64,000 nt of DNA from Pedobacter jeongneungensis (GTDB lineage Bacteria; Bacteroidota; Bacteroidia; Sphingobacteriales; Sphingobacteriaceae): contig NZ_AYMG01000010.1 of the NCBI RefSeq assembly GCF_000633455.1, forward strand, positions 186,001-250,000, read 5' to 3'. Shown here piece after piece: positions 1 to 6,684 of the stretch. The stretch's first letter is position 1. Each line of letters starts with the position of its first letter. The translations under genes were made by a program, and so were the position numbers. A model generated the notes under the pieces. The model did no database searches. It was not told where the DNA came from and was given only the letters and a program-made list of their open reading frames with translations.

Positions 1-232
1 CGCGGTTCGGTGCAGATTGAACCAAACTTTCGAGTTCGCTCTGCCAAATGCCCAGCTTCCCTTCGTAAGTGTTTTTACCACTTAAAATAGCGTGTGGATC
101 AGAACCACGGCCGTAAAGGGCTTCTTTTTCTTTTTTCACAGTGTACTCTACCTCTGTTACACCGTTGATAATTTTTCCGCCTATGGCGATGCTTACATCG
201 CTCCACGAATATTGTTTACTTCCAAAGATCAT
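1..232 (-). CDS. Phage tail tube-like protein, 3' end outside window
   Basis: The reverse strand reads an open frame from ATG at 232 to the window edge, starting MIFGSKQYSWSDVSIAIGG and continuing with no stop for 77 codons. It directly follows the sheath gene with a one-base gap. In contractile tails the tube gene normally follows the sheath gene, and the visible part (short beta-rich start, then 'VTEVEYTVKKEKEALYGRG') fits a small tube protein that assembles inside the sheath. The family assignment is by position more than by motif; the remainder of the gene is not visible. Confidence 0.6.
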   Translation of the reverse strand, partial: MIFGSKQYSWSDVSIAIGGKIINGVTEVEYTVKKEKEALYGRGSDPHAILSGKNTYEGKLGIWQSELESLVQSAPNR

Positions 233-233
233 A

Positions 234-1409
234 TTAGTTATTAATTGTTGTGGTAAAACCAATGTTTACGGTAATCTGCTTCGCATATCCAACTGGCTGT
301 AATTTGATTACAACCTGCATAATGCCTGTGCTTAAAATGTTCTGATTTTCGTCGATATAAACCTCTACGTTTGATAAGTTACCAGCGGCAACCATGGTGT
401 TTAGGGCATTTTCGACCTGACTTTGCCAGCTTTTTACAACTGCCGGATGGATTGCGCCTGAAGCTGCAACTTCAACCTCATCCAATAAGTTATTTACTAA
501 TGATGCGTAGGCTAAAATAATGGCCTTATCCAATACCAAACCACGTGCTAAACTGTTAAAATCGTCTGTTTCGCTGGTTAAGGTTAAATCATCGCTGAAA
601 TAATAACCGCTCTTACTTACAAATGATCTTAAAAAGATGTAACCCTTGTTATAAACGGCATCCCAGGCATCTTGCTGGCTCTCTACCTTTTCGCCATTTG
701 TAAAGTAAGCGGTAAGATTTTCTACGGCACCATCGGCTACACGGCCAAGGTTTCTTTGTACAGGTGTTTTTGCCAAGCGACCCAATGCTAAACCAACTGA
801 AGCTACTTTAGAAGCATCGGTATTGGCCAACAGGCAAGCTACCCTGTTAAATGCAGTTGTAGTGTAGTCTTTTAAATCGGCAATGGTTCCGCTGTAATTG
901 TTACCAGAAATAATTACACGTACAGGCATATACTTTTCTGCATAATAATCGGCCAAAGCCTGTGCTTTAACTACTGCAGTATGCACATCGCCATCTAAAC
1001 CTTCTACAGCAACTTCGCTACCAGTCGATTTTTTTACAGCACCTAATACACGGATTGCGCCACCTGCATCGGCAAGTAATTTTTTAGCATGTGCTTTGGT
1101 TACATCGAGCATCTCGGTATAAGTGGTTGCTGCCGATACCAGCATTAACCATAACTCGGCACCCTGACCAGCCTCGGTATAAAACTGTTCTAACTGTTTG
1201 TAGATAAAATCGTTGGTACCGCCTGCTACGATTCCGATGTTTTCTGCATCGCTTAAACTGAATAACTGATACGAGGTATCAAGTGTTAGGCCCGGGGTTC
1301 CGGTTACGGCTACTCCGGTTGCAATAAGTCCGATAACTTTATCGCTTGTTGCTGGCTGTTGTAATAAACCGCCGTTTTGAATGTTAAATTTTACTGAAGG
1401 TAAATTCAT
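234..1409 (-). CDS. Phage contractile tail sheath protein (DUF2586-like)
   Basis: 391 aa, close to the size of DUF2586 sheath-like proteins of Bacteroidota prophages. The start MNLPSVKFNIQNGGLL, the following 'GLIATGVAV' segment and the C-terminal 'QVVIKLQPVGYAKQITVNIG' strand pattern resemble that group. Role, from the family: it polymerises around the tail tube and contracts during DNA delivery. It lies between the spanin-like gene and the tube-like gene on the same strand, 11 bases from the former. An R-type bacteriocin or contractile-injection particle would carry a similar gene, but the transposase module in the same unit argues for a phage. The name is from recognition, not a profile search. 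Confidence 0.75.
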   Translation of the reverse strand: MNLPSVKFNIQNGGLLQQPATSDKVIGLIATGVAVTGTPGLTLDTSYQLFSLSDAENIGIVAGGTNDFIYKQLEQFYTEAGQGAELWLMLVSAATTYTEMLDVTKAHAKKLLADAGGAIRVLGAVKKSTGSEVAVEGLDGDVHTAVVKAQALADYYAEKYMPVRVIISGNNYSGTIADLKDYTTTAFNRVACLLANTDASKVASVGLALGRLAKTPVQRNLGRVADGAVENLTAYFTNGEKVESQQDAWDAVYNKGYIFLRSFVSKSGYYFSDDLTLTSETDDFNSLARGLVLDKAIILAYASLVNNLLDEVEVAASGAIHPAVVKSWQSQVENALNTMVAAGNLSNVEVYIDENQNILSTGIMQVVIKLQPVGYAKQITVNIGFTTTINN

Positions 1410-1420
1410 TTTAACGCTAT

Positions 1421-1918
1421 TTAATTTATTTTTAATTTTTGTTTAATTAAGCGGTACACCAGGTATACCACACTGAGTAAAAGTGCTGCTCGTCCCAGAT
1501 AAATCTGTAAGTTCTGCCACCATGTTAAAGGTTTCTCAACCTCAATCGGAGGCCTTATGATTGTTGCAGTTTCTCGCTCTTCAATGTATTGCTGCTGCCA
1601 TGTTTTAAATAGGTTTTGTGCAACGGCATAACAGTCTACATTCAGCTCGTTGCCTTCTATTTTTACGTTTGGAACATGGAGGTAATTACCTGCCTTTTTT
1701 ATTTCGCTGCTCGGTTTAAGAACTGGTTTGCCATTAATGCAATCAATCCATGCTTTATAAAAGCTGCTGTCCGGATCTGTTTTTATAATGGTATCGCGTT
1801 GTATCCGGGTAACGGTTTTGGTTTTTGATACCTCGTTTGTGGCAACCTGCCTGGAACGGCAAGCCACCTGCAAACAAAGTACAATCAACCCGAAAAAAAC
1901 TATCCTAAACCGCTCCAT
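1421..1918 (-). CDS. Putative spanin-like lysis protein with N-terminal signal and C-terminal membrane segment
   Basis: 165 aa. The N-terminus MERFRIVFFGLIVLCLQVAC is a signal sequence ending in a lipobox-like cysteine at residue 20, with a non-ideal Gln at -3. The C-terminus has a hydrophobic segment around residues 141-157 ('IYLGRAALLLSVVYLVY') followed by a basic tail. The centre is soluble and hydrophilic. An outer-membrane lipid anchor plus an inner-membrane segment in one chain is the topology of unimolecular spanins, which fuse the two membranes in the last step of host lysis. The gene overlaps the endolysin by 14 bases, as lysis genes often do. Alternatively it is a holin-associated or unknown phage lipoprotein. 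Confidence 0.5.
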   Translation of the reverse strand: MERFRIVFFGLIVLCLQVACRSRQVATNEVSKTKTVTRIQRDTIIKTDPDSSFYKAWIDCINGKPVLKPSSEIKKAGNYLHVPNVKIEGNELNVDCYAVAQNLFKTWQQQYIEERETATIIRPPIEVEKPLTWWQNLQIYLGRAALLLSVVYLVYRLIKQKLKIN

Positions 1919-2363
1919 TTAATCTGATATATGCTTTAATGGTTTTTATATTCCTGGTACGTCTTGCTACCTGATATCCTTCTCTCGATCCGTCGGCATT
2001 TGTGTTCCCTTCAATGGTTTGTACAATCCCATTACCGAGCACCTTTTCAATAAATCCGGTATGTCCGGTCCCGTTCGGGTTAAGCATGATAAATATGTCG
2101 CCCGCCTGAGGTGTATTTACAGCTAAACTTTTGCAGGCGATATACTGATCATTTACTCCGCCGGTACGTTTCAGTTGCATTTTTAATCCTTTTGCCGTAC
2201 ATGCCTGAAGCACGCACCAATACACAAATGCCATACACCATGCGTAACCTTTACCTAAACCAACAGCTTTTAAATAAACTTCTACCTGTTTACCGCCATT
2301 GCTTCCTTTTGGGTATTCTTCTACGCCTATTTGTTTTTGAGCAACACTAATCCAGTCTATCAT
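1905..2363 (-). CDS. Phage endolysin, CHAP-type cysteine peptidase/amidase
   Basis: 152 aa, a single catalytic domain with no signal peptide. The start 'WISVAQKQIGVEEYPKGSNGG' is typical of CHAP-fold endolysins; the probable catalytic Cys is in 'GYAWCMAFVYWC' (around residue 42) and the His in 'GTGHTGFIEKV' (around residue 101), followed by 'TIEGNTN'. It would cut peptidoglycan cross-links or amide bonds during lysis. It is the first gene of the leftward lysis-tail unit, overlaps the spanin-like gene, and has a 200-base divergent region upstream that contains an inverted repeat. A holin was not recognised next to it. Confidence 0.85.
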   Translation of the reverse strand: MIDWISVAQKQIGVEEYPKGSNGGKQVEVYLKAVGLGKGYAWCMAFVYWCVLQACTAKGLKMQLKRTGGVNDQYIACKSLAVNTPQAGDIFIMLNPNGTGHTGFIEKVLGNGIVQTIEGNTNADGSREGYQVARRTRNIKTIKAYIRLNGAV

Positions 2364-2454
2364 TTTTCTCTTTGATTTTTATCGGGAGTTGATGTGTTTA
2401 TCCCCCGTTGTTAGGACAAAACTGCAACGATTTTGGGGGCTAAAAAAATTGGGT

Positions 2455-2510
2455 ATCAGGCATTGTATTTTATTTAACAAGCCTTGTAAAGTGTGCCTAC
2501 AATGCCTGAT
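2455..2510. repeat. Perfect 13-bp inverted repeat in the divergent region between lysis and rightward phage genes
   Basis: The arm ATCAGGCATTGTA at 2455-2467 is matched exactly by its reverse complement at 2498-2510, with 30 bases between. It sits between the endolysin start (2363) and the start of the rightward gene at 2565. The same core (GGCATTGT/ACAATGCC) recurs as a second inverted repeat at 2873-2903. It may be an operator, an attenuating hairpin or the edge of an inserted segment; the sequence alone does not decide. Confidence 0.6.
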
Positions 2511-2564
2511 TCCTGTTTTCATGAAGACTTAAAATTGATAGAGATTTGCTGATATAATTAAAAC

Positions 2565-2843
2565 ATGCAAGACTTAATATTTAACACAGACTTAGAATTG
2601 GAACAAGGAGATTTCCTTGTAGGCTTCTCAGACGAGTTGCACCAAAAACACATTCTAATCGCCGAAAAAGGCGAGTACAAGCAATACCCTGAACTTGGGG
2701 TAGGCATTTTAAACCTCTTAAACGGAGAGAATGCAACGGCCATGCTGATTGAGGCCAAACAGAATTTTGAATATGATAGGATGAAGGTAAAGGAGCTGAG
2801 GTTTACTGATGAGAACAGTTTACATATAGAGGCAACTTATTAA
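2565..2843 (+). CDS. Small phage tail/baseplate-associated protein (gp25/W-like, tentative)
   Basis: 92 aa. The middle 'KGEYKQYPELGVGI' after 'LHQKHILIAE' resembles small baseplate proteins of Bacteroidota Mu-like phages that carry a 'HQxxLLxxxKGEWKxxPxxGVG' motif. It is read rightward, opposite to the neighbouring phage genes, and is followed by another rightward gene at 2932. Inverted repeats with a shared core flank it on both sides. If the resemblance is right it would be a structural tail component; otherwise it is an unknown phage protein. No membrane segment or signal is present. Confidence 0.5.
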   Translation: MQDLIFNTDLELEQGDFLVGFSDELHQKHILIAEKGEYKQYPELGVGILNLLNGENATAMLIEAKQNFEYDRMKVKELRFTDENSLHIEATY

Positions 2844-2872
2844 TTATGCTTATCGCAAAAACACCTGCACAG

Positions 2873-2903
2873 CACAATGCCATTGTAAATACAGGGCATT
2901 GTG
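2873..2903. repeat. 9-bp inverted repeat sharing the GGCATTGT core
   Basis: CACAATGCC at 2873-2881 and GGCATTGTG at 2895-2903, 13 bases apart, lie between the two rightward phage genes (ends 2843, starts 2932). The core matches the arms of the repeat at 2455-2510. There is no T-run after it, so it is not an obvious Rho-independent terminator. Confidence 0.5.
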
Positions 2904-2931
2904 TTAAACAACTTAAAAAGAGACAAAAATT

Positions 2932-3420
2932 ATGACACCACGCAAGGAATTATTTTTAGCGGTAAGAGATAAACTTAACGCTATAACAGGTATTGAATAT
3001 GTTGATTTACACCGTAAACAATTTGGCCCTGGCAACGAAAATTATATCCAGTACCATACCGCCTGTTTGATTAAAATTTTACCGATACAATGGACCACTA
3101 TGGTTGAACACCGACAAGAAGGGATTGCCACAGTTGAGGTAAAATTATATACCAGAGATGGTTTTGCTGACCATATTCTGGGTACTACAGGAAATAGTGA
3201 TGGATTGGCTGAGATTGATCTGATTGATCAAATTGCAGATGGGCTGCAATTTTTAAAGGGTGACTTATTTACACCCCTGCAACAGCTGGCAGAAGAAAAT
3301 GTAATTGAGGATGAAGAAGCAGGCGTTATTGATATTTCGATCTATAAACTCACTTTTTCAACAATGGTTTATAAAATATCTGCTCCAAAATACTCAACAA
3401 AGAAAATCACCTTAGAATAG
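2932..3420 (+). CDS. Phage protein of unknown function (possible tail completion/terminator protein)
   Basis: 162 aa, soluble, starting MTPRKELFLAVRDKLNAI and containing 'YIQYHTACLIKILPIQWTT' and a central 'VEVKLYTRDGF'. The pattern of an N-terminal helix then a beta-rich core resembles minor tail proteins of Mu-like phages (gp37/terminator class), but I cannot name a family with certainty. It follows the 2565 gene in the same direction with an 88-base gap holding an inverted repeat. The next gene (3521-3700) converges on it. Confidence 0.4.
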   Translation: MTPRKELFLAVRDKLNAITGIEYVDLHRKQFGPGNENYIQYHTACLIKILPIQWTTMVEHRQEGIATVEVKLYTRDGFADHILGTTGNSDGLAEIDLIDQIADGLQFLKGDLFTPLQQLAEENVIEDEEAGVIDISIYKLTFSTMVYKISAPKYSTKKITLE

Positions 3421-3520
3421 GCGATGAATGTTAAGGAAAATTTAAAAATTAGCTTAAAGGCATGGATGGTTTAGCGATAATACATGCCTTAATGCGGTTT
3501 AAAGATTATTTAAACTGCAC

Positions 3521-3700
3521 TTAAAGGGCGTAATTGCCTTCGCCCTTTAAGATTGCCCTAACTGTACGCGGACTAATGTAGAAACGTTGTGCCGTTTTTT
3601 CCTCAAGTGCATCTAAGCGCCACTCCGGGTACTTCCTGCACAAATCGTCGAAATAGGTTTTAACATCCTGATTCCGTAATTTAAATTGTTGTTTTGCCAT
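3521..3700 (-). CDS. Small HTH-like phage protein, 59 aa
   Basis: The reverse strand reads from ATG at 3700 to TAA at 3521, giving 59 aa. The protein begins MAKQQFKLRNQDVKTYFDDL and its last third, 'FYISPRTVRAILKGEGNYAL', looks like a recognition helix of a helix-turn-helix domain (S-x-R-T-V-R-x-I). It is followed downstream by an 11-bp perfect stem (3520-3530 with 3541-3551), which lies over its last codons. It sits in the phage small-gene block with genes in the same direction upstream. It may be a late-gene regulator. The length is short, but the reading frame is clean and spacing to neighbours is natural. Confidence 0.6.
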   Translation of the reverse strand: MAKQQFKLRNQDVKTYFDDLCRKYPEWRLDALEEKTAQRFYISPRTVRAILKGEGNYAL

Positions 3701-3772
3701 GGTATAAATTTATTTAATGTGATTTTATTATTATATGTTATTTATAAATGCTGTTTTTAAAGCCGTTTGCTT

Positions 3773-3907
3773 TTAGGTATCATCTATGCGTTCAGTATCT
3801 TTTGATGCTTTTGTCCTACTCAGATAATCCATTAGCACACCAATGATAAAAATGATTCCAAATACTAAAATGGAAAGTATGATTTCCTTTGTTGTGTTAT
3901 TTATCAT
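3773..3907 (-). CDS. Small single-pass membrane protein, 44 aa
   Basis: ATG at 3907, TAA at 3773. The peptide has one hydrophobic segment (residues 9-25, 'IILSILVFGIIFIIGVL') followed by a charged tail ending ERIDDT. It lies 8 bases downstream of the DUF3164 gene on the same strand. A small membrane peptide in a phage early or lysis region could be a holin-like or superinfection protein; nothing in the sequence settles this. It could also be a chance frame, but its hydrophobic/charged arrangement and tight spacing favour a gene. Confidence 0.5.
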   Translation of the reverse strand: MINNTTKEIILSILVFGIIFIIGVLMDYLSRTKASKDTERIDDT

Positions 3908-3915
3908 TACCAGGT

Positions 3916-4566
3916 TTAAAGACTTGAAAAATTAAGGCTCAGACTCTCCCATTTACCGGTTTGATTTCTTTTTTTAAATTCGTAACCAAAGGCTTTAAAC
4001 GATTGGCTATAACTTTCTTTAATTAGTTGTAAACCATTTACCCAGCGCACGTCGTTAAATTTATCTTCATGTTTAAGTAAATCCATTACTTTAGCGTATT
4101 CTAAATCACCTTTAACATTTCTCTCCAGAAAACTCATTAAAATATCATGGAGTTGTGCGTCTCTTTTTTTAACAGTATCACTTAAAAAATCCCTAATTAA
4201 ACCAACAGCTTTTGTTGCACGTTCATCCCAAAAACGATCGGTATCTCTACGCCGGGTAATGTTTTTAGCGCCACTGCTGTGTACAATTGCAAAGCCGCCT
4301 TTGCTGTTGCCTCTAATGCCACCATATTGATTCAGTTTCTCGGCCTGCAGATCCATAATGGTATGCAGTTTATTTTTAAACCTGGCTGTTGCCAATGCCA
4401 GTTCATTAGCTTCATCCCACAATACTTCAATGGTACCATCTTTATCTTTTTCGTAAGCAGCCTTTTCAGCCATGCGCTGCTGTTTTTCAGCTTTCTTTTT
4501 ATCGGCAAGTAATTTTTCCAGTTGAGCAGTGCTTAATTCGTTGATGTTGATTGATGTGTTTTGCAT
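3916..4566 (-). CDS. DUF3164 family Mu-like phage protein
   Basis: 216 aa. The basic coiled region near residues 15-45 ('KLLADKKKAEKQQRMAEK'), the motif 'LNQYGGIRGNSKGGFAIVHS', and 'RDTDRFWDERATKA' are typical of DUF3164 proteins, found in the early regions of Mu-like phages. The molecular role is not established. It follows a 66-aa gene on the same strand and is followed by the 44-aa membrane peptide. Its presence is a useful marker that this is a Mu-type element rather than a lambda-type phage. Confidence 0.8.
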   Translation of the reverse strand: MQNTSININELSTAQLEKLLADKKKAEKQQRMAEKAAYEKDKDGTIEVLWDEANELALATARFKNKLHTIMDLQAEKLNQYGGIRGNSKGGFAIVHSSGAKNITRRRDTDRFWDERATKAVGLIRDFLSDTVKKRDAQLHDILMSFLERNVKGDLEYAKVMDLLKHEDKFNDVRWVNGLQLIKESYSQSFKAFGYEFKKRNQTGKWESLSLNFSSL

Positions 4567-4615
4567 TTTCTTTCTATTTTATTGGGTTAATTGTATTTTA
4601 TTAGTTTTTAAGGAT

Positions 4616-4816
4616 TTATTTTCGCTTTGTAATCTTAATATCGGCAGCCTGTACAAAAAAGATTTGCTGGGTATCGAAACGTTTTACTTTAAGGCCTGTT
4701 TCTTCACCCCCAATTACATCTCCTACAGCATTAAAATGCGGATGCATATCGTTAGTTACCCTTATTTCGCTGTTGTTGTAATATTTCAGCAGCTTTTCAA
4801 TTTGTTGTAATTCCAT
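4616..4816 (-). CDS. Hypothetical phage early protein, 66 aa
   Basis: 66 aa, MELQQIEKLLKYYNNSEIRV..., no membrane segment. It ends in a basic tail (KITKRK) and has a likely short beta-rich core ('GLKVKRFDTQQIFFVQAADI'). It lies two bases downstream of the 121-aa gene and upstream of DUF3164, so it belongs to the leftward early operon. I do not recognise a family. A longer rightward frame covers the same bases, but the leftward frame fits the operon and is chosen. Confidence 0.6.
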   Translation of the reverse strand: MELQQIEKLLKYYNNSEIRVTNDMHPHFNAVGDVIGGEETGLKVKRFDTQQIFFVQAADIKITKRK

Positions 4817-4818
4817 AG

Positions 4819-5184
4819 TTATATAAGTTGTTTAAGTAAAATTTTCTTTTGTTTTATAGTACGCATAAAGGCCTCGCAAACCACCTGGGTTGGTTTTATG
4901 ACATTATATTTCGGACTTTGCCATACTGAATAAAGACTTAATGTATTTTTACCGGTTAACCGTTGAGGATATCGCTTCAAAATCATCTTATCCCGGTTTT
5001 GCCACATTTGCTGCCACCATAACCAAAACTCAGGTGTTGCCTTCCAAATTTTAGCGGCATTCGCATTACCTGCATAATCCATTAAAAATTCGTCTGCCAG
5101 ATCCAGAAATAGATTAAGAACCGCTTCCTCGCTCAGGTTCAGATGCTGCGACATCTCTTTGATGTGCTGGTTAAAGTTTTTCAT
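4819..5184 (-). CDS. Hypothetical phage early protein, 121 aa
   Basis: 121 aa. The N-terminal half is predicted helical and acidic ('EEAVLNLFLDLADEFLMDYAG'); the centre is rich in Trp ('FWLWWQQMWQNRDKMIL'); the C-terminus is basic. It lies 6 bases downstream of the ATPase gene and 2 upstream of the 66-aa gene, within the early operon. The layout (Trp-rich helical middle, basic end) suggests a small DNA- or protein-binding factor. No family was recognised. Confidence 0.6.
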   Translation of the reverse strand: MKNFNQHIKEMSQHLNLSEEAVLNLFLDLADEFLMDYAGNANAAKIWKATPEFWLWWQQMWQNRDKMILKRYPQRLTGKNTLSLYSVWQSPKYNVIKPTQVVCEAFMRTIKQKKILLKQLI

Positions 5185-5190
5185 TTTTGA

Positions 5191-5814
5191 TCAGGTTAGT
5201 TCGTTCCAATACCTTGCTGCCTCTGCAGGCCATATATCATAATGTGCAGATCCTTTTCCGCGTACTTGCGAAAAAGCACGATAGCCTTCGATCCTGATCT
5301 TTTTGGCTGCATCATATTTAATTTTTTTGGCCACCCGGCCTTCAGGTTCTTTACCATCGGCATGACTGATGATGATGAATAACTTTTTAGGGAACCTGGC
5401 GCGCAGTTCTTTGTACGATTTTAGGTTGAGATCCGAATACTGCAAACTATCTATCACCACAATGGCTGCACTTTTGGGTTTATCGAGTCTGTTAACCAGA
5501 TCAGGAATGCTTTCTTTACCTAAAAACTGAAATTTGTTTTTAACATCTTCCATACCTACATCGATCAATGCATCCTGCATATCTTTGCAAAAACCCTCTT
5601 CCAAACTATCATATGCTACTTTTCCGAAAGCGGTGAGGTATTTGCAAAGGGTAAGTACAAAACGTGTTTTACCGTTAAAGGAGTTGCCCCATACCAACCA
5701 GCAGCCGGCAGGCTCTGGTTTGCCCAGCAAGTCCAGCCATCCGCCTGTAAAATCCATGGTTTTAAATTTCATGGTCTTTACTTCGGCACCGCTTAATGCT
5801 CTTTTTAAATTCAT
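5191..5814 (-). CDS. P-loop ATPase of RecA/AAA type, phage early gene
   Basis: 207 aa. Walker A is 'GNSFNGKT' (around residues 43-50) and Walker B is 'AAIVVIDSLQY' (around residues 115-125), with 'KKLFIIISHADGKEPEG' as the next strand. It therefore binds and probably hydrolyses ATP. Similar single-domain RecA-like ATPases accompany MuA/MuB-like genes in Bacteroidota Mu-like prophages; the precise role in transposition or replication is not known. An alternative start is the internal Met at residue 15 (MKFKTMDF). It is one base from the MuB-like gene on the same strand, so the two are probably translated together. Confidence 0.7.
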   Translation of the reverse strand: MNLKRALSGAEVKTMKFKTMDFTGGWLDLLGKPEPAGCWLVWGNSFNGKTRFVLTLCKYLTAFGKVAYDSLEEGFCKDMQDALIDVGMEDVKNKFQFLGKESIPDLVNRLDKPKSAAIVVIDSLQYSDLNLKSYKELRARFPKKLFIIISHADGKEPEGRVAKKIKYDAAKKIRIEGYRAFSQVRGKGSAHYDIWPAEAARYWNELT

Positions 5815-5815
5815 T

Positions 5816-6682
5816 TTATACTGCTTTTAATTTTTGAACTTCAGTAAATACACGACGGAGGCTCCCTCCTGTTCTGGCATAGATTTTCTGTATATCAATG
5901 GCCCCGTTTACTTTTGCCACCATAGCCACCTGGCGTTTGATAAAATCTTCCCTGGCTTCTTTCCCCTGAGGTACCACCTGCTGATACTTATTGCCGAAAC
6001 GGCTGAATATTTCTGTGTAACCCACTTTTTTAAGGTCTTTATTTCTGGTTATTTTGGCTTCCAGGCCTTCGGCGCCCATCATATACCAGGCACAGAACCG
6101 TTCGGTTGCATTCCATAAAGCTTTTAGCTCTAAAAAGGCAGGATAATCCAGGTCGCCAGCTTCATCGAGTACAATAATGGGTTTATCAATGCTGCGCAGA
6201 TAATAAATCAGGTCGTTATATACATCTGTATATCTGCTGGTGTGGTTTACACCGAATTCTTGAGCAACATAGCGGATTAATTTCTGTCTGCTTTTAACCT
6301 GGGCACAGTCTACATATACCGAGTTTTGATGCTCTTTAACATATTGGCGGGCGGTATAGGTTTTTCCTATATCCGCCATATCGCACAATATTCCTGACAG
6401 GGAATTATTTTGACAAGTTTCGAGCTGGGTATATACAAAGTGAAAAACATTCGTTTTTGCAGTTACCCAGGCTGGTGCATCATTTAATTGTACATCAAGT
6501 TTCCTGGCGATATTGATCCATTTTCCATGGCTTAGCACATTTTGTGTGTCTCCCTTTTTTATACGGTTAAGCTGTGCGGCATTTATACCTAAAGCCACCG
6601 CCTGTGCAGCATCACTCGCAAATTTTGATCGCTGCAGCTCCATTGCGGCAACAATTTTAGTTTTTATGTTTTCGGGTATCAT
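5816..6682 (-). CDS. MuB-like DNA transposition AAA+ ATPase
   Basis: 288 aa. The N-terminal 75 residues hold a helix-turn-helix ('ALGINAAQLNRIKKGDTQ'), then a AAA+ core with Walker A-like 'CDMADIGKT' (around residue 105) and Walker B 'PIIVLDEAGDLD' (around residue 168). From the family, MuB-like ATPases coat target DNA, deliver it to the transposase and give target immunity. The P-loop departs from GxxxxGKT because the first Gly is replaced by Asp, though the GKT is intact. It lies 2 bases downstream of the transposase gene and 1 upstream of the second ATPase. Confidence 0.85.
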   Translation of the reverse strand: MIPENIKTKIVAAMELQRSKFASDAAQAVALGINAAQLNRIKKGDTQNVLSHGKWINIARKLDVQLNDAPAWVTAKTNVFHFVYTQLETCQNNSLSGILCDMADIGKTYTARQYVKEHQNSVYVDCAQVKSRQKLIRYVAQEFGVNHTSRYTDVYNDLIYYLRSIDKPIIVLDEAGDLDYPAFLELKALWNATERFCAWYMMGAEGLEAKITRNKDLKKVGYTEIFSRFGNKYQQVVPQGKEAREDFIKRQVAMVAKVNGAIDIQKIYARTGGSLRRVFTEVQKLKAV

Positions 6683-6684
6683 AT

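Noticed and set aside
1..2363. R-type bacteriocin or contractile injection system
   Set aside because: Tail sheath and tube genes would fit, but they are linked to transposase, MuB-like ATPase and DUF3164, so a Mu-like prophage is the better reading.
4529..4810. Rightward 93-aa frame
   Set aside because: Antisense to a 66-aa gene that fits the leftward operon; Phe/Cys-rich composition typical of a shadow frame.
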